In this document: piece after piece, positions 8,947-17,919 of the stretch
Layout of the letters: every line of letters starts with the position of its first letter
Position numbering within the stretch: the stretch's first letter is position 1
DNA from: Algibacter luteus
GTDB taxonomy: Bacteria; Bacteroidota; Bacteroidia; Flavobacteriales; Flavobacteriaceae
Length of the DNA stretch: 64,000 nucleotides
Direction: 5' to 3'
Assembly (NCBI RefSeq): GCF_900141715.1
Contig: NZ_FQYK01000004.1
Location: forward strand, 1-64,000
Notes under the pieces: model-generated
What the model was told of the DNA's origin: nothing
Database searches by the model: none
Seen by the model: the letters and a program-made list of their open reading frames with translations, nothing else
Made by a program: the position numbers and the translations under genes

Positions 8947-11211
8947 ATGACTTCAAAAATTCGAATCTTGCTATTAGGTGTTTTAATTGCAGTTTTTTCT
9001 TGTAATGAAAAAAACGCTGATAATAATAGTTCTCAAGACAACAATCTAGGGCATCCAAGTTTGATTTTGACCAAACAAGGAGTTAAAGAAATTCGCGCAA
9101 ATTTAGGAAGTATTCCGATTTTTGATGAAACTTTAGCGCTTACCCAAGAGGAGATTGATGCTGAGATTGAAAAGGGTTTTGATGTGCCATTACCTAAAGA
9201 TTATTCTGGAGGTTATACGCACGAAACACACAAAAAAAATTATGTGTTAATGCAAAAAGCAGGTGTGTTATATCAAATTCTTAATGATGAGAAGTATGCG
9301 AATTTTGTAAAAGATATGTTGTTTGAGTATGCTAAACAATATCCAACATGGCCTATTCATCCCAAGCCACGCTCTTACTCTCGAGGAAAAGTATTTTGGC
9401 AATGTTTAAATGATTCTAATTGGTTGGTATATACAAGTCAGGCTTATGATTGTATTTACGATTTTTTAACTGAAGCTGAACGAAATACTTTAGAAACCGA
9501 TTTGTTTAGACCTTTTGCAGATTATATTTCCAAAGAAAACCCTCAGTTTTTTAACAGAGTACATAACCACAGTACTTGGGGTAATGCCGCAGTAGGTATG
9601 ATCGCTTTAGCGATGGATGATGACAGTTTGTTGCAAAGGGCATTGTATGGCTATAAAGAGGCTAAAATAGATCCTAATTTAAAAGATAATGACGGCGGTT
9701 ATATTAATAGAGAAGGTGATATGGGATTTTATGCAAATCTTGAAGAGCCGTTTTCACCAGACGGTTATTTTACCGAAGGACCATACTATCAAAGGTATGC
9801 GTCTTATCCGTTTTTAATTTTTGCCCAAGCACTTCAAAATAAAAAACCAGAATTAAAAGTTTTGCAACATAAAGATGGTGTACTACTTAAAAGTGTTTCT
9901 GCTTTAATAAATCTGTCGGATGCCGATGGAGAGTTCTTTTTATTGAATGATGCACAAAAGGGGATGTCTTACAGAAATGCGTCGTTAGTTTCTGCGGTAG
10001 ATATTGCTTATCATTTTGGTGGCAACAATCCAGAATTATTAAGTATAGCAAAAAAACAAGGAAAGGTGGCGCTTGACGATGCAGGTTTAGCTGTGGCTTT
10101 AGGTTTGAAATCAGGAATGGAAAAACCATTTAATAAAAAATCTATTGAATTATCAGATGGTGCCAATGGCAATCAAGGTGCAGTTGGAATTTTACGAAGT
10201 GAAGGTTTAGAATTAGTTTTTAAATATACCGCACACGGATTAAGTCATGGACATTACGATAAATTATCGTTTGCCTTATTTGAAGATGGTGATGAGGTGG
10301 TACAAGATTACGGTATGAGTCGTTTTGTAAATATTGAACAAAAAGGTGGTGGAAACTATTTAAAAGAGAATACAACTTGGGCTAAACAGACTGTTGCGCA
10401 TAATACTTTAGTGCAAAATGAAACTTCTCAATTTCAAGGAAAGTATGACATAGGTAGTAAACATCATTCTAATAAGTACATATTTAGTGTTAACGATAGT
10501 GTGCAAGTTGCAAGCGCGAAAGAAGACAACGCTTATCCGGGTACTAAAATTCAAAGAACATTCGTAACAATAAAAGATAAAGGATATGATAAGCCTTATG
10601 TGTTGGATATCATGCGGGTATCTTCTGCAACTTCAAATCAATACGATGTGCCATTCTACTTTTTAGGACATATCATGCAAACCAATTTTGAGTATACGAA
10701 ACTAAATACTCCGCAAATTTTGGGTAAATCGCATGGATATCAGCATCTATATAAAGAGGCTTCTGCTTTGGTTAATGAAGGCAATGTAAAATTGAATTGG
10801 TTGTTGAATAATAAATTTTACTCCTATACTGCAGTTTGTTCAAATAACGATGAAGTTATTATTGGAAGAATAGGATCTAACGATCCAGAATACAATTTGC
10901 GTAATGAACAAACATTAATTTTAAGAAAGAAAAATGCGAAAGATGCATTATATGTATCTACTATAGAATCTCACGGAACCTACAATCCTGTTACTGAGTT
11001 AGCTTTAAATGCTTATAGTAATATTGATGAAATTAAGGTGGTACATAACTCAAAAGCGTATACAGCTGTTAGTATAAAAACAAATAATGGTAAAACCAAT
11101 GTCTTTATCCTATCAAATGAAAACAGTGAAAAAGAAGCAGAACATAAATTAACAATAAACAATAAAGTGTATTCATGGGTAGGTCCTTATACATTTACAG
11201 AAAATCAATAA
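8947..11211 (+). CDS. PL17 oligoalginate lyase lipoprotein
   Basis: PL17 enzymes release unsaturated uronate monomers from alginate oligomers, exolytically. The protein has 754 residues and a lipobox Cys19 (VFSC). An N-terminal alpha/alpha-toroid (about 30-360) precedes a heparinase II/III-like beta-sheet domain. Visible family motifs are the Asn207-His208 pair in VHNHSTWGN, the tyrosine-rich TEGPYYQRY at 276-284, and His436 in SHGHYDKLS. These correspond to the Asn/His/Tyr/His active site described for Alg17c. It heads a two-gene operon with the KdgF-like cupin 10 bp downstream, which would act on its product. It has its own GntR-type operator/promoter. The call is firm from motif set, length and context. 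Confidence 0.93.
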   Translation: MTSKIRILLLGVLIAVFSCNEKNADNNSSQDNNLGHPSLILTKQGVKEIRANLGSIPIFDETLALTQEEIDAEIEKGFDVPLPKDYSGGYTHETHKKNYVLMQKAGVLYQILNDEKYANFVKDMLFEYAKQYPTWPIHPKPRSYSRGKVFWQCLNDSNWLVYTSQAYDCIYDFLTEAERNTLETDLFRPFADYISKENPQFFNRVHNHSTWGNAAVGMIALAMDDDSLLQRALYGYKEAKIDPNLKDNDGGYINREGDMGFYANLEEPFSPDGYFTEGPYYQRYASYPFLIFAQALQNKKPELKVLQHKDGVLLKSVSALINLSDADGEFFLLNDAQKGMSYRNASLVSAVDIAYHFGGNNPELLSIAKKQGKVALDDAGLAVALGLKSGMEKPFNKKSIELSDGANGNQGAVGILRSEGLELVFKYTAHGLSHGHYDKLSFALFEDGDEVVQDYGMSRFVNIEQKGGGNYLKENTTWAKQTVAHNTLVQNETSQFQGKYDIGSKHHSNKYIFSVNDSVQVASAKEDNAYPGTKIQRTFVTIKDKGYDKPYVLDIMRVSSATSNQYDVPFYFLGHIMQTNFEYTKLNTPQILGKSHGYQHLYKEASALVNEGNVKLNWLLNNKFYSYTAVCSNNDEVIIGRIGSNDPEYNLRNEQTLILRKKNAKDALYVSTIESHGTYNPVTELALNAYSNIDEIKVVHNSKAYTAVSIKTNNGKTNVFILSNENSEKEAEHKLTINNKVYSWVGPYTFTENQ

Positions 11212-11221
11212 ACTATAAATT

Positions 11222-11599
11222 ATGAATAGATTCAGTGAAAAGTACATCATCACAAAAGATATGGAATGGGAAGTACTTGGTGGCGGCGTATCAAGAAAGT
11301 TCCTAGGTTACGATAACCAAATCATGATGGTAAAAGTAAAATTTGAAAAAGGTGCATTAGGTTCTCCTCATCAACATTTTCATACGCAAGCAACCTATTG
11401 TGTTTCAGGAAAATTTGAATTTGAAATTGATGGCGTAAAGCAAATCGTAGAAGCAGGCGATGGGGTTTATATCGAGCCTAATTTATTGCATAGTGCAGTA
11501 TGCTTAGAAGAAGGGATGCTAATTGATACATTTAGTCCTGTAAGAGAAGATTTCTTAAGTGGTGGCGGAGTGTCTTATTTTGGAGATAAAGAGGCTTAA
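11222..11599 (+). CDS. kdgF: KdgF-like cupin, linearizes unsaturated uronate
   Basis: A 125-residue single cupin domain with no signal peptide. The metal-binding segment is His-rich: SPHQHFHTQATY (His50, His52, His54, Gln56), with a further His in LLHSAVC near residue 91. KdgF proteins catalyse opening of 4,5-unsaturated galacturonate/mannuronate to the linear keto form (DEH/DKI). That fits a gene 10 bp behind the PL17 lyase, which produces exactly this monomer. The length and the cupin signature match the family. Another small cupin function cannot be ruled out by sequence alone, but the context is strong. Confidence 0.85.
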   Translation: MNRFSEKYIITKDMEWEVLGGGVSRKFLGYDNQIMMVKVKFEKGALGSPHQHFHTQATYCVSGKFEFEIDGVKQIVEAGDGVYIEPNLLHSAVCLEEGMLIDTFSPVREDFLSGGGVSYFGDKEA

Positions 11600-11667
11600 A
11601 AAAGAAACTTTAATTCCTAATAAATGAAGAATAATTGCCGTAGTCAGATTATAAATATCAGAATTAA

Positions 11668-11718
11668 TTGGTTTTCATAAAAATTTAACATAAATTTGGT
11701 AAACCACTTTGGGCAACC
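11668..11718 (+). promoter_or_regulatory. Promoter (-33 TTG, -7 TAAATTTG) with tandem GGTNAACC-like operator
   Basis: TTG at 11668-11670, a 20-bp spacer and TAAATTTG at 11691-11698 match the flavobacterial promoter pattern. GGTAAACC (11698-11705), five bases, then GGGCAACC (11711-11718) repeat the 13-bp spacing seen at 5224 and 8840. The second half-site is the most degenerate of the six. It lies 155 bp before the susC start, in a 273-bp gap that is otherwise AT-rich with nothing else recognised. Confidence 0.7.
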
Positions 11719-11872
11719 AATTGATTTTTTGAAATTTAAAATAGATTCTTTCATATTAACTATATTAAGTAATTGAGATAGGTTGTTACTCTTAAAATCT
11801 AAATTTATTTTTTGAATGAAATAAAGTAGTAAGTATAAAACTAAAACTTTCGTTAAACAAAACAAGCTAATA

Positions 11873-14800
11873 ATGAATATAAAAACTAAACTAACTTTAA
11901 TAGCATTATTGTTCTTCAATATGATGTTATTCGCGCAAAGCGAAATAGTTATACAAGGTGTAGTAACTGCCAAGTCAGATGGTATTCCTATACCAGGTGT
12001 TAATGTTATAGTCGTAGGAACAATCAATGGAACAACAACAGATTTTGATGGAAATTACGTAATAAAAGCTCAAAAGAATGATGTACTTCAGTTCTCATAT
12101 GTAGGTTACACCTCTAAAACAGTAATTGTTGGTGAACAAAAAACAATTAATGTTTCGCTTCTTGAGGATGTTGCTCAGTTAGATGAGATTGTAGTAGTAG
12201 CTTATGGGGACCAAAAAGAAAAGACTATTACCAGTGCATTAACTAAAATAGACAGTAAAGATATTGAAGATATTTCGGTATCTCGTGTTGAAGACGCATT
12301 AAGAGGTAAAGTTGCTGGTTTAAGAATTCAAACTGTTGCTTCTGAAGCGGGTGGTGATCCAAAAATAACTTTAAGAGGCCCTGGTTCTATTACAGGAGAA
12401 TCTGCACCATTAATAGTTGTAGATGGAATAATATTAGGTACTGATGCTGATATTTTAGGATCTATAGATAATAATAATATTGAATCTATAAGTGTATTAA
12501 AAGATGCTTCTTCGGTTGCAATCTATGGATCACGTGGTGCAAATGGTGTAATTTTAGTTACACTTAAAAAAGGTGTTGTTGGAAAAACAAGATTTTCATA
12601 TAATACGTTTACAGGTTATAGATTTTCTAATAAAAATGACAATTTTAATACTTCTATTGCAGATGAAAGGTTAAGATTAGATGGTTTACAAAGTATAGTA
12701 AATGGCATTCCTACAGACAGTCAAAATTACGATAGAGTTATAAGCGATTATAACTCAGCATACGCTGAATTAGAAGCGATGGACTTTTTAGCATCTTTAG
12801 GAGATGGTGAAAAGAATTGGCAAGACGAAATTTTTGTTGGAGGTACTATAGAGAGTCATTCATTAGCTGTAAGAGGTGGTACAGAATTAACAAGTTACTC
12901 TGCATCATTAGGTTATGTTAAAGACGAGGGTATCGCTTTGATAGATAACTTTAATAAATATAATGCAAGAATTAAAGTTGATAGTAAATCAAAAAATAAG
13001 AAGATTAAATATGGCGCTAATATTCGGGTAAACTATTATGACCAAGATAAATTGCCTTCAAGATTTACTGACCCTTTAAGACAATATGGACATTTACCAC
13101 TTCATATAACAGAAGATCATTTACCTTATGTAACACCGTTTTCAACAGACATAGGTGTATCTACAGACGCAGGTAAATTATTTGAAAACTTAGGTGTTGG
13201 TAGTTACGGATTTTCTAGAGCATTCGATCATACATTTACTGTAGACCCGAATAACCCAAGAAATATTCTAAGAGACGCGAATGGTTTGCCAATAGCAAGT
13301 GGTTTAACATCAGGAGGTTTAACGCTTTCTACAACAAAAAACGTACATCCTTTAGTACACTTTTTAGAAAGATCTAGAACTAAAAAGAAATTAAGTTTAA
13401 ATGTGTCTTCTTACATAGATGTTAATTTAGCTAAAGGACTAAATTTTAGACAAACTATTTCAGGTGTTTTTAGACATAACAAATCAAATGAAGCAGATTA
13501 TTTATATGGTCAAGAAAATAGAGACCAAGAATCTTATAGGTTAGAAAGAAGAGATGAATTAAATCAATTTACTTTCGAATCATTATTAAAATACAATACA
13601 AGTTTTAAAAAACATAACTTTAATTCTATATTAGGTTTTGAATTTATGAATAGTGAAAATTTTAGACAAGACTCTGAAGCTGTTGGATATACAAACGATT
13701 TTACAAATAATATAGCCTTAGCAGATGCAGGAACAACCTTTACTGATAATGCGTCTGAAAAGCTAGTATCTTATTTTGGTAGGATAGATTATAATTATAA
13801 TGAGAAATACCTTTTACAGTTATCTGCTCGTACAGATGGTAGTACTAGATTTGGTTCAAATTCTAGATGGGGATTCTTTCCAGCCGGTTCTGTGGGTTGG
13901 ATAGTTTCAAACGAAGACTTTTTATCTTCAAGCGATGTAGTAACTTTTTTAAAGTTCAGAGCTAGTTATGGTATTTCTGGTTCAAACGAAATTTCAAGAA
14001 ATATATATGAGTCACTTTATAGATCTCAAGAAACCTATAGTACAATTGGTTACAACGGAGATTTAGGTGTTAAAGCAATAACACTTCAAAACAGCAATTT
14101 AGGATGGGAAAAATTAATAGAATTTAACCCAGGTTTAGATGTAAGTTTTGGTAGAGGTCTTGTAGGTTTATCTTTAGATTATTATACAAGAACAAGTGAT
14201 GATTTAATTCTATTTGCCCCAGAAGCAGCAGTTTACGGTGCGGATAATTGGTTACAAAACCTGGGAGAAGTTAAAAATGAAGGTGTAGAAGTAGAGCTAA
14301 ACTCAAGACTTATTTCAAACGAAAAATTTAGATGGTCTGTTGGAGGTCAATTCTCATTAAACAGAAATGAAGTAGTTAGTTTAGGAAGCAATGAACAAAT
14401 TATTTCTAGAATAGATCAAGATACAAGACCAACTGAATTTATAGCAAGAGTAGGTCAGCCAATTACTTCTTTTTATGGTTGGGTATACGATAAAGAAATA
14501 CCGTTAGAATGGGTAGATAATCCTTTTAATAGATTTAATAACGATTTTGCAAGGGTTTATGTAAAAGATTTAAATAACGATGGAATTATTGATGATGAAG
14601 ATAGAACAGAATTAGGAAATCCTTACCCTGATTTTACATGGGGATTCAATTCAGATTTCACGTTATCTAATTTCGATTTTTCTTTTCAGTTGGAGGGTTC
14701 ACACGGAGCAGAGGTTAGAGTTGCAGACTTAGACCAGTTGTATTATGCAAGTGAGTCAGCAGTTAACCCAGTTTCAAACTTCCCAGATTATGATTTAACA

Positions 14801-15100
14801 GTTCATAGAAGATTTACTAATGATCATATACAAGACGCATCATATGTAACATTAAGAAATATAACTTTAGGATTTAAAGTGCCAGAAACATTTACATCTA
14901 AAATTAATATTACTTCTTTAAGATTATATATAACAGGGGAAAACTTATTATACTTTACCGCTGCAGATTATGAAGGTTTCAATCCTGAAGCGCAAGGTCA
15001 AACTTCAAATAACGCCAATACGCCATTAACTGCAGGTTATCAAAGAGGTGACGGGCCAATAGTACGTACAATATCAGCTGGACTTAATTTACAATTTTAA
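11873..15100 (+). CDS. susC: SusC-like TonB-dependent outer-membrane transporter (alginate locus)
   Basis: 1075 residues. A signal peptide (1 to about 21, ending MLFAQ) is followed by the carboxypeptidase-D-like N-terminal extension (VQGVVTAKSDG to SLLED). Next come a TonB-box-like LDEIVVVAYG, a plug domain with RGPGSIT and IYGSRGANGVILVT, and a beta-barrel ending in SAGLNLQF with an aromatic C-terminus. It imports oligosaccharides through the outer membrane together with the SusD partner encoded 6 bp downstream. The surrounding PL6, PL7 and PL17 genes indicate alginate oligomers. It is the first gene of an operon that probably runs through to the SDR reductase at 23979. Confidence 0.95.
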   Translation: MNIKTKLTLIALLFFNMMLFAQSEIVIQGVVTAKSDGIPIPGVNVIVVGTINGTTTDFDGNYVIKAQKNDVLQFSYVGYTSKTVIVGEQKTINVSLLEDVAQLDEIVVVAYGDQKEKTITSALTKIDSKDIEDISVSRVEDALRGKVAGLRIQTVASEAGGDPKITLRGPGSITGESAPLIVVDGIILGTDADILGSIDNNNIESISVLKDASSVAIYGSRGANGVILVTLKKGVVGKTRFSYNTFTGYRFSNKNDNFNTSIADERLRLDGLQSIVNGIPTDSQNYDRVISDYNSAYAELEAMDFLASLGDGEKNWQDEIFVGGTIESHSLAVRGGTELTSYSASLGYVKDEGIALIDNFNKYNARIKVDSKSKNKKIKYGANIRVNYYDQDKLPSRFTDPLRQYGHLPLHITEDHLPYVTPFSTDIGVSTDAGKLFENLGVGSYGFSRAFDHTFTVDPNNPRNILRDANGLPIASGLTSGGLTLSTTKNVHPLVHFLERSRTKKKLSLNVSSYIDVNLAKGLNFRQTISGVFRHNKSNEADYLYGQENRDQESYRLERRDELNQFTFESLLKYNTSFKKHNFNSILGFEFMNSENFRQDSEAVGYTNDFTNNIALADAGTTFTDNASEKLVSYFGRIDYNYNEKYLLQLSARTDGSTRFGSNSRWGFFPAGSVGWIVSNEDFLSSSDVVTFLKFRASYGISGSNEISRNIYESLYRSQETYSTIGYNGDLGVKAITLQNSNLGWEKLIEFNPGLDVSFGRGLVGLSLDYYTRTSDDLILFAPEAAVYGADNWLQNLGEVKNEGVEVELNSRLISNEKFRWSVGGQFSLNRNEVVSLGSNEQIISRIDQDTRPTEFIARVGQPITSFYGWVYDKEIPLEWVDNPFNRFNNDFARVYVKDLNNDGIIDDEDRTELGNPYPDFTWGFNSDFTLSNFDFSFQLEGSHGAEVRVADLDQLYYASESAVNPVSNFPDYDLTVHRRFTNDHIQDASYVTLRNITLGFKVPETFTSKINITSLRLYITGENLLYFTAADYEGFNPEAQGQTSNNANTPLTAGYQRGDGPIVRTISAGLNLQF

Positions 15101-15106
15101 TTTATT

Positions 15107-16666
15107 ATGAAAAGAATATTTAAAAATTTAATAGTATGTTTCTCTTTCATTGCTTTATTTACAAGTTGTGAAGAAGAATTAGATCTTACTAACCCTACTG
15201 CACTTACGTTAGAGGAGTTATTACAGACAAACGATGGATTCGAGTTATTAGCAAACGGTGTTTTAGATGCATATCAAAAAGTACCAGCTAACGAATTTTT
15301 ATTAACCGAGTTACGTTCAGATAACAGTAGGGCAAACTCAGCTAATGGTAACCTACCAGATATAAGTGCCTATATAGTAGATCCAAACAATGGAGATGTA
15401 GCTACCTATTATTCTAACAACATGCATACTATTAAGCATGCAAATACGATTATAGAAAATAGGTTTTTAGCGCCAGAAAGTCAACAGTACACCGTAGGTG
15501 AAGCTTATTTTATGCGAGCATTATGCCATTTTAATTTAGTTAGAGCATATCAAAATGTACCTTTTATAGATAAAGTTTTAGACGTTAATGTAAATGAAGC
15601 TAATGATTATCCACAATTAGCAGAGGCAGAAGTTTACGCAAAAATCATAGACGATTTTAAAACATCAATAGCCTATTTAAATGGTGAAACATTAAATAGA
15701 TATCGCCCATCGGAGGGAGCAGCAATTATATTTGCAGCTAAGGCCTATTTAAGTCAGCCAACACCTAATTACGAAGAAGCAGAATTGCTTTTAGCATCTG
15801 TAGTAGAAAATAATGATAGTTATGGCTTTGACTTATTATATACAGAACGTGAACCTGGAGCAACTGATGCTGAACATTTTTTCAATTTAGTATTAGATTT
15901 TGGAAATGTACTTGGCAATGAGTTTATAGGTGAATTATCAGATAATGATGGAACGCCAGATGGAACTTGGACAAATAATTCTGGTTTAGAAATTAATAAT
16001 GAAGTTATTTTTTCAATTGCTTACGATTTAGTAAATAGTGATAATTATACAACTAGTGATAGTGGTTTAGATGACCAAGTAGAAACAGATTCAGAATCAC
16101 ACAGTTTCGCAATGACATTACAAGGAGGTTCAAATGGTGTAAATTTAGCAACAGTAAGTCTTTTAGAAGTAATGACACCAGAGTTACAACCAGTTCGATT
16201 TTATGGAACAATAAATACTAATGAGTACAATACTTTCCTTTCAAATGTTACTGCAGATGTTTTTAACAACAAATTCCCAACAGATGGCGAAATTGGAGAT
16301 AACGATTGGGTAGTATTAAGATACGCCGACGTATTATTGTTATATGCAGAAGCAATTTTAGCCGGAGGAAATAGTACAACAGATACTAGAGCAATAGAAG
16401 CATTTAATCAAGTAAGGCTTAGAGCGGGATTAGAAGAAGTAGCTAGTTTAACAAAAGCAGAACTGTTAGAAGAAAGAAGACTAGAATTTGTTTACGAAAA
16501 TCAAAGATTATACGATTTAATAAGATTTGGTGAGGCAGATAATGTATTACAAGAATTTTCTAATGTTAATAGTTTAACTTATAATCCAGATAAAAAATAT
16601 CTTCCATTTCCACAGAGAGAAATAGATAATTCACCTGGTTTATACACTCAAAATAGTGGATACTAA
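15107..16666 (+). CDS. susD: SusD/RagB-family surface glycan-binding lipoprotein (alginate locus)
   Basis: 519 residues with a lipobox at Cys21 (LFTSC) followed by acidic residues, as in surface-exposed lipoproteins. The helical TPR-like fold is suggested by the conserved segments ALTLEELLQTNDGF, AYFMRALCHFNLVRAY, RYADVLLLYAEA, FNQVRLRAGL and EERRLEFVYENQRLYDLIRFG, all diagnostic of SusD. It caps the SusC barrel and delivers oligosaccharide. The pairing, 6 bp after susC, is canonical. Binding of alginate is inferred from context. Confidence 0.95.
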   Translation: MKRIFKNLIVCFSFIALFTSCEEELDLTNPTALTLEELLQTNDGFELLANGVLDAYQKVPANEFLLTELRSDNSRANSANGNLPDISAYIVDPNNGDVATYYSNNMHTIKHANTIIENRFLAPESQQYTVGEAYFMRALCHFNLVRAYQNVPFIDKVLDVNVNEANDYPQLAEAEVYAKIIDDFKTSIAYLNGETLNRYRPSEGAAIIFAAKAYLSQPTPNYEEAELLLASVVENNDSYGFDLLYTEREPGATDAEHFFNLVLDFGNVLGNEFIGELSDNDGTPDGTWTNNSGLEINNEVIFSIAYDLVNSDNYTTSDSGLDDQVETDSESHSFAMTLQGGSNGVNLATVSLLEVMTPELQPVRFYGTINTNEYNTFLSNVTADVFNNKFPTDGEIGDNDWVVLRYADVLLLYAEAILAGGNSTTDTRAIEAFNQVRLRAGLEEVASLTKAELLEERRLEFVYENQRLYDLIRFGEADNVLQEFSNVNSLTYNPDKKYLPFPQREIDNSPGLYTQNSGY

Positions 16667-16679
16667 AAAAAGCAAAATT

Positions 16680-17897
16680 ATGAAAAGATACTTATCAAAT
16701 ATAAAATGGATTGCATTAGTGACTTTTGTCTCTTTAGCATCATGTATTAGTGACGATTTAGCAGGTGTGGGAGATTTAGAAGATATAACAGGGCCAACAC
16801 CATTTTACAATTTCTCAGAAGTAACCACATCTGAATTTGATTGTGAAGACATAGAATTATGGGCGAAATATGAATTTAATTTTCAAGCAGGTTCAAATTT
16901 AGCAGTTAATGGAACTATGTATGACTGGGTAGTTTTAGATAGTGACGGAAATCCTATTAATAATATCAATTTAGTTAACCCAGATAAAAAAATTCTAGAA
17001 CTACTTATAGATGCGGAATTAGCTTCAGTAGTAGCATTAGAAGAAGATATAGCAGACATAGAATTTAAAATCCCTTGTGAGGATGATCCGGCTAAAGTTA
17101 CAGTATTAGAAGCAGAATTAGTTTCACTAGAAGCTGCTTTAGCAGCAGCAGTGAGCGGGCTTTCTGATGAAGTTCTGCAAAATGTAGCCAATTTAGAAGC
17201 ACAAATAGCGGCTTTACCAGCAGCAACATTACAAGATCAAGAATTAATTATTGAATTTCCAGAACCTGGAATCTACAAAGTAGGTTTAACAGTAACAGAT
17301 AATTTAGGAAAATCTGATTATACTGAGACTTTGATAACAGTAAACCAGGCTATACCAACAATCCCAACACCGGAAATTGCTGAACCTAGTTTTGAAGATA
17401 ACAGCTTATTTGATGGAACAGGAGATGGTAGAGATTCATGGAGAGCACCAAGTAATTCTGCTTGGAGTCCTTTAGGTGGTGGTACTACTGTAATACAAAT
17501 TAATACAGATACTAATCCAGTAGACCCTCCAAATTTACCTGATGGCGTACAAGCTGCAAAATTCCCAGCAGACGGAGCAAGAGTGGCATATCAAGAAATA
17601 GAAGTTACACCTGGAGCAACCTATGTGATGACATATTTTAGTGCATTTGAAGAAAATGCATTTGGCGATATGAAAGTTTCAATATTAGCGCCAACAACAT
17701 CAACTTATGCCGAAGCTCAATTAGAAGAAAATATAATTGCTACTAGAACTGATACAAACGAAGGAAGAATAGATAATGTTTTTAAACAACATGCTATTAC
17801 GTTTGAAGCAGGTGATAATGAGTCTGTAATAATATTTGCAACAAATTCTGGTGTAGAAAGTAGACTGGATGCTTTTGCCATTACAGTTAAACAGTAA
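16680..17897 (+). CDS. Surface lipoprotein with helical insert in a PKD-like domain and C-terminal jelly-roll
   Basis: I start this gene at the ATG at 16680, because only that start gives a clean signal peptide with a lipobox Cys22 (LASC). The frame is also open to a GTG at 16656 inside the end of susD. The 405-residue protein begins a PKD-like fold (YDWVVLDSDG) that closes much later with PGIYKVGLTVTDN. Between them sit about 90 residues rich in Ala, Leu and Glu, likely helical or coiled coil (roughly residues 95-185). The last ~160 residues look like a carbohydrate-binding jelly roll (EPSFEDNSLFDGTGDGRDSW onward). It occupies the SusE/SusF-like position behind susD, so glycan binding at the cell surface is inferred. 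Confidence 0.7.
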   Translation: MKRYLSNIKWIALVTFVSLASCISDDLAGVGDLEDITGPTPFYNFSEVTTSEFDCEDIELWAKYEFNFQAGSNLAVNGTMYDWVVLDSDGNPINNINLVNPDKKILELLIDAELASVVALEEDIADIEFKIPCEDDPAKVTVLEAELVSLEAALAAAVSGLSDEVLQNVANLEAQIAALPAATLQDQELIIEFPEPGIYKVGLTVTDNLGKSDYTETLITVNQAIPTIPTPEIAEPSFEDNSLFDGTGDGRDSWRAPSNSAWSPLGGGTTVIQINTDTNPVDPPNLPDGVQAAKFPADGARVAYQEIEVTPGATYVMTYFSAFEENAFGDMKVSILAPTTSTYAEAQLEENIIATRTDTNEGRIDNVFKQHAITFEAGDNESVIIFATNSGVESRLDAFAITVKQ

Positions 17898-17919
17898 ATA
17901 AGTTTTAAAATTTAATAAT

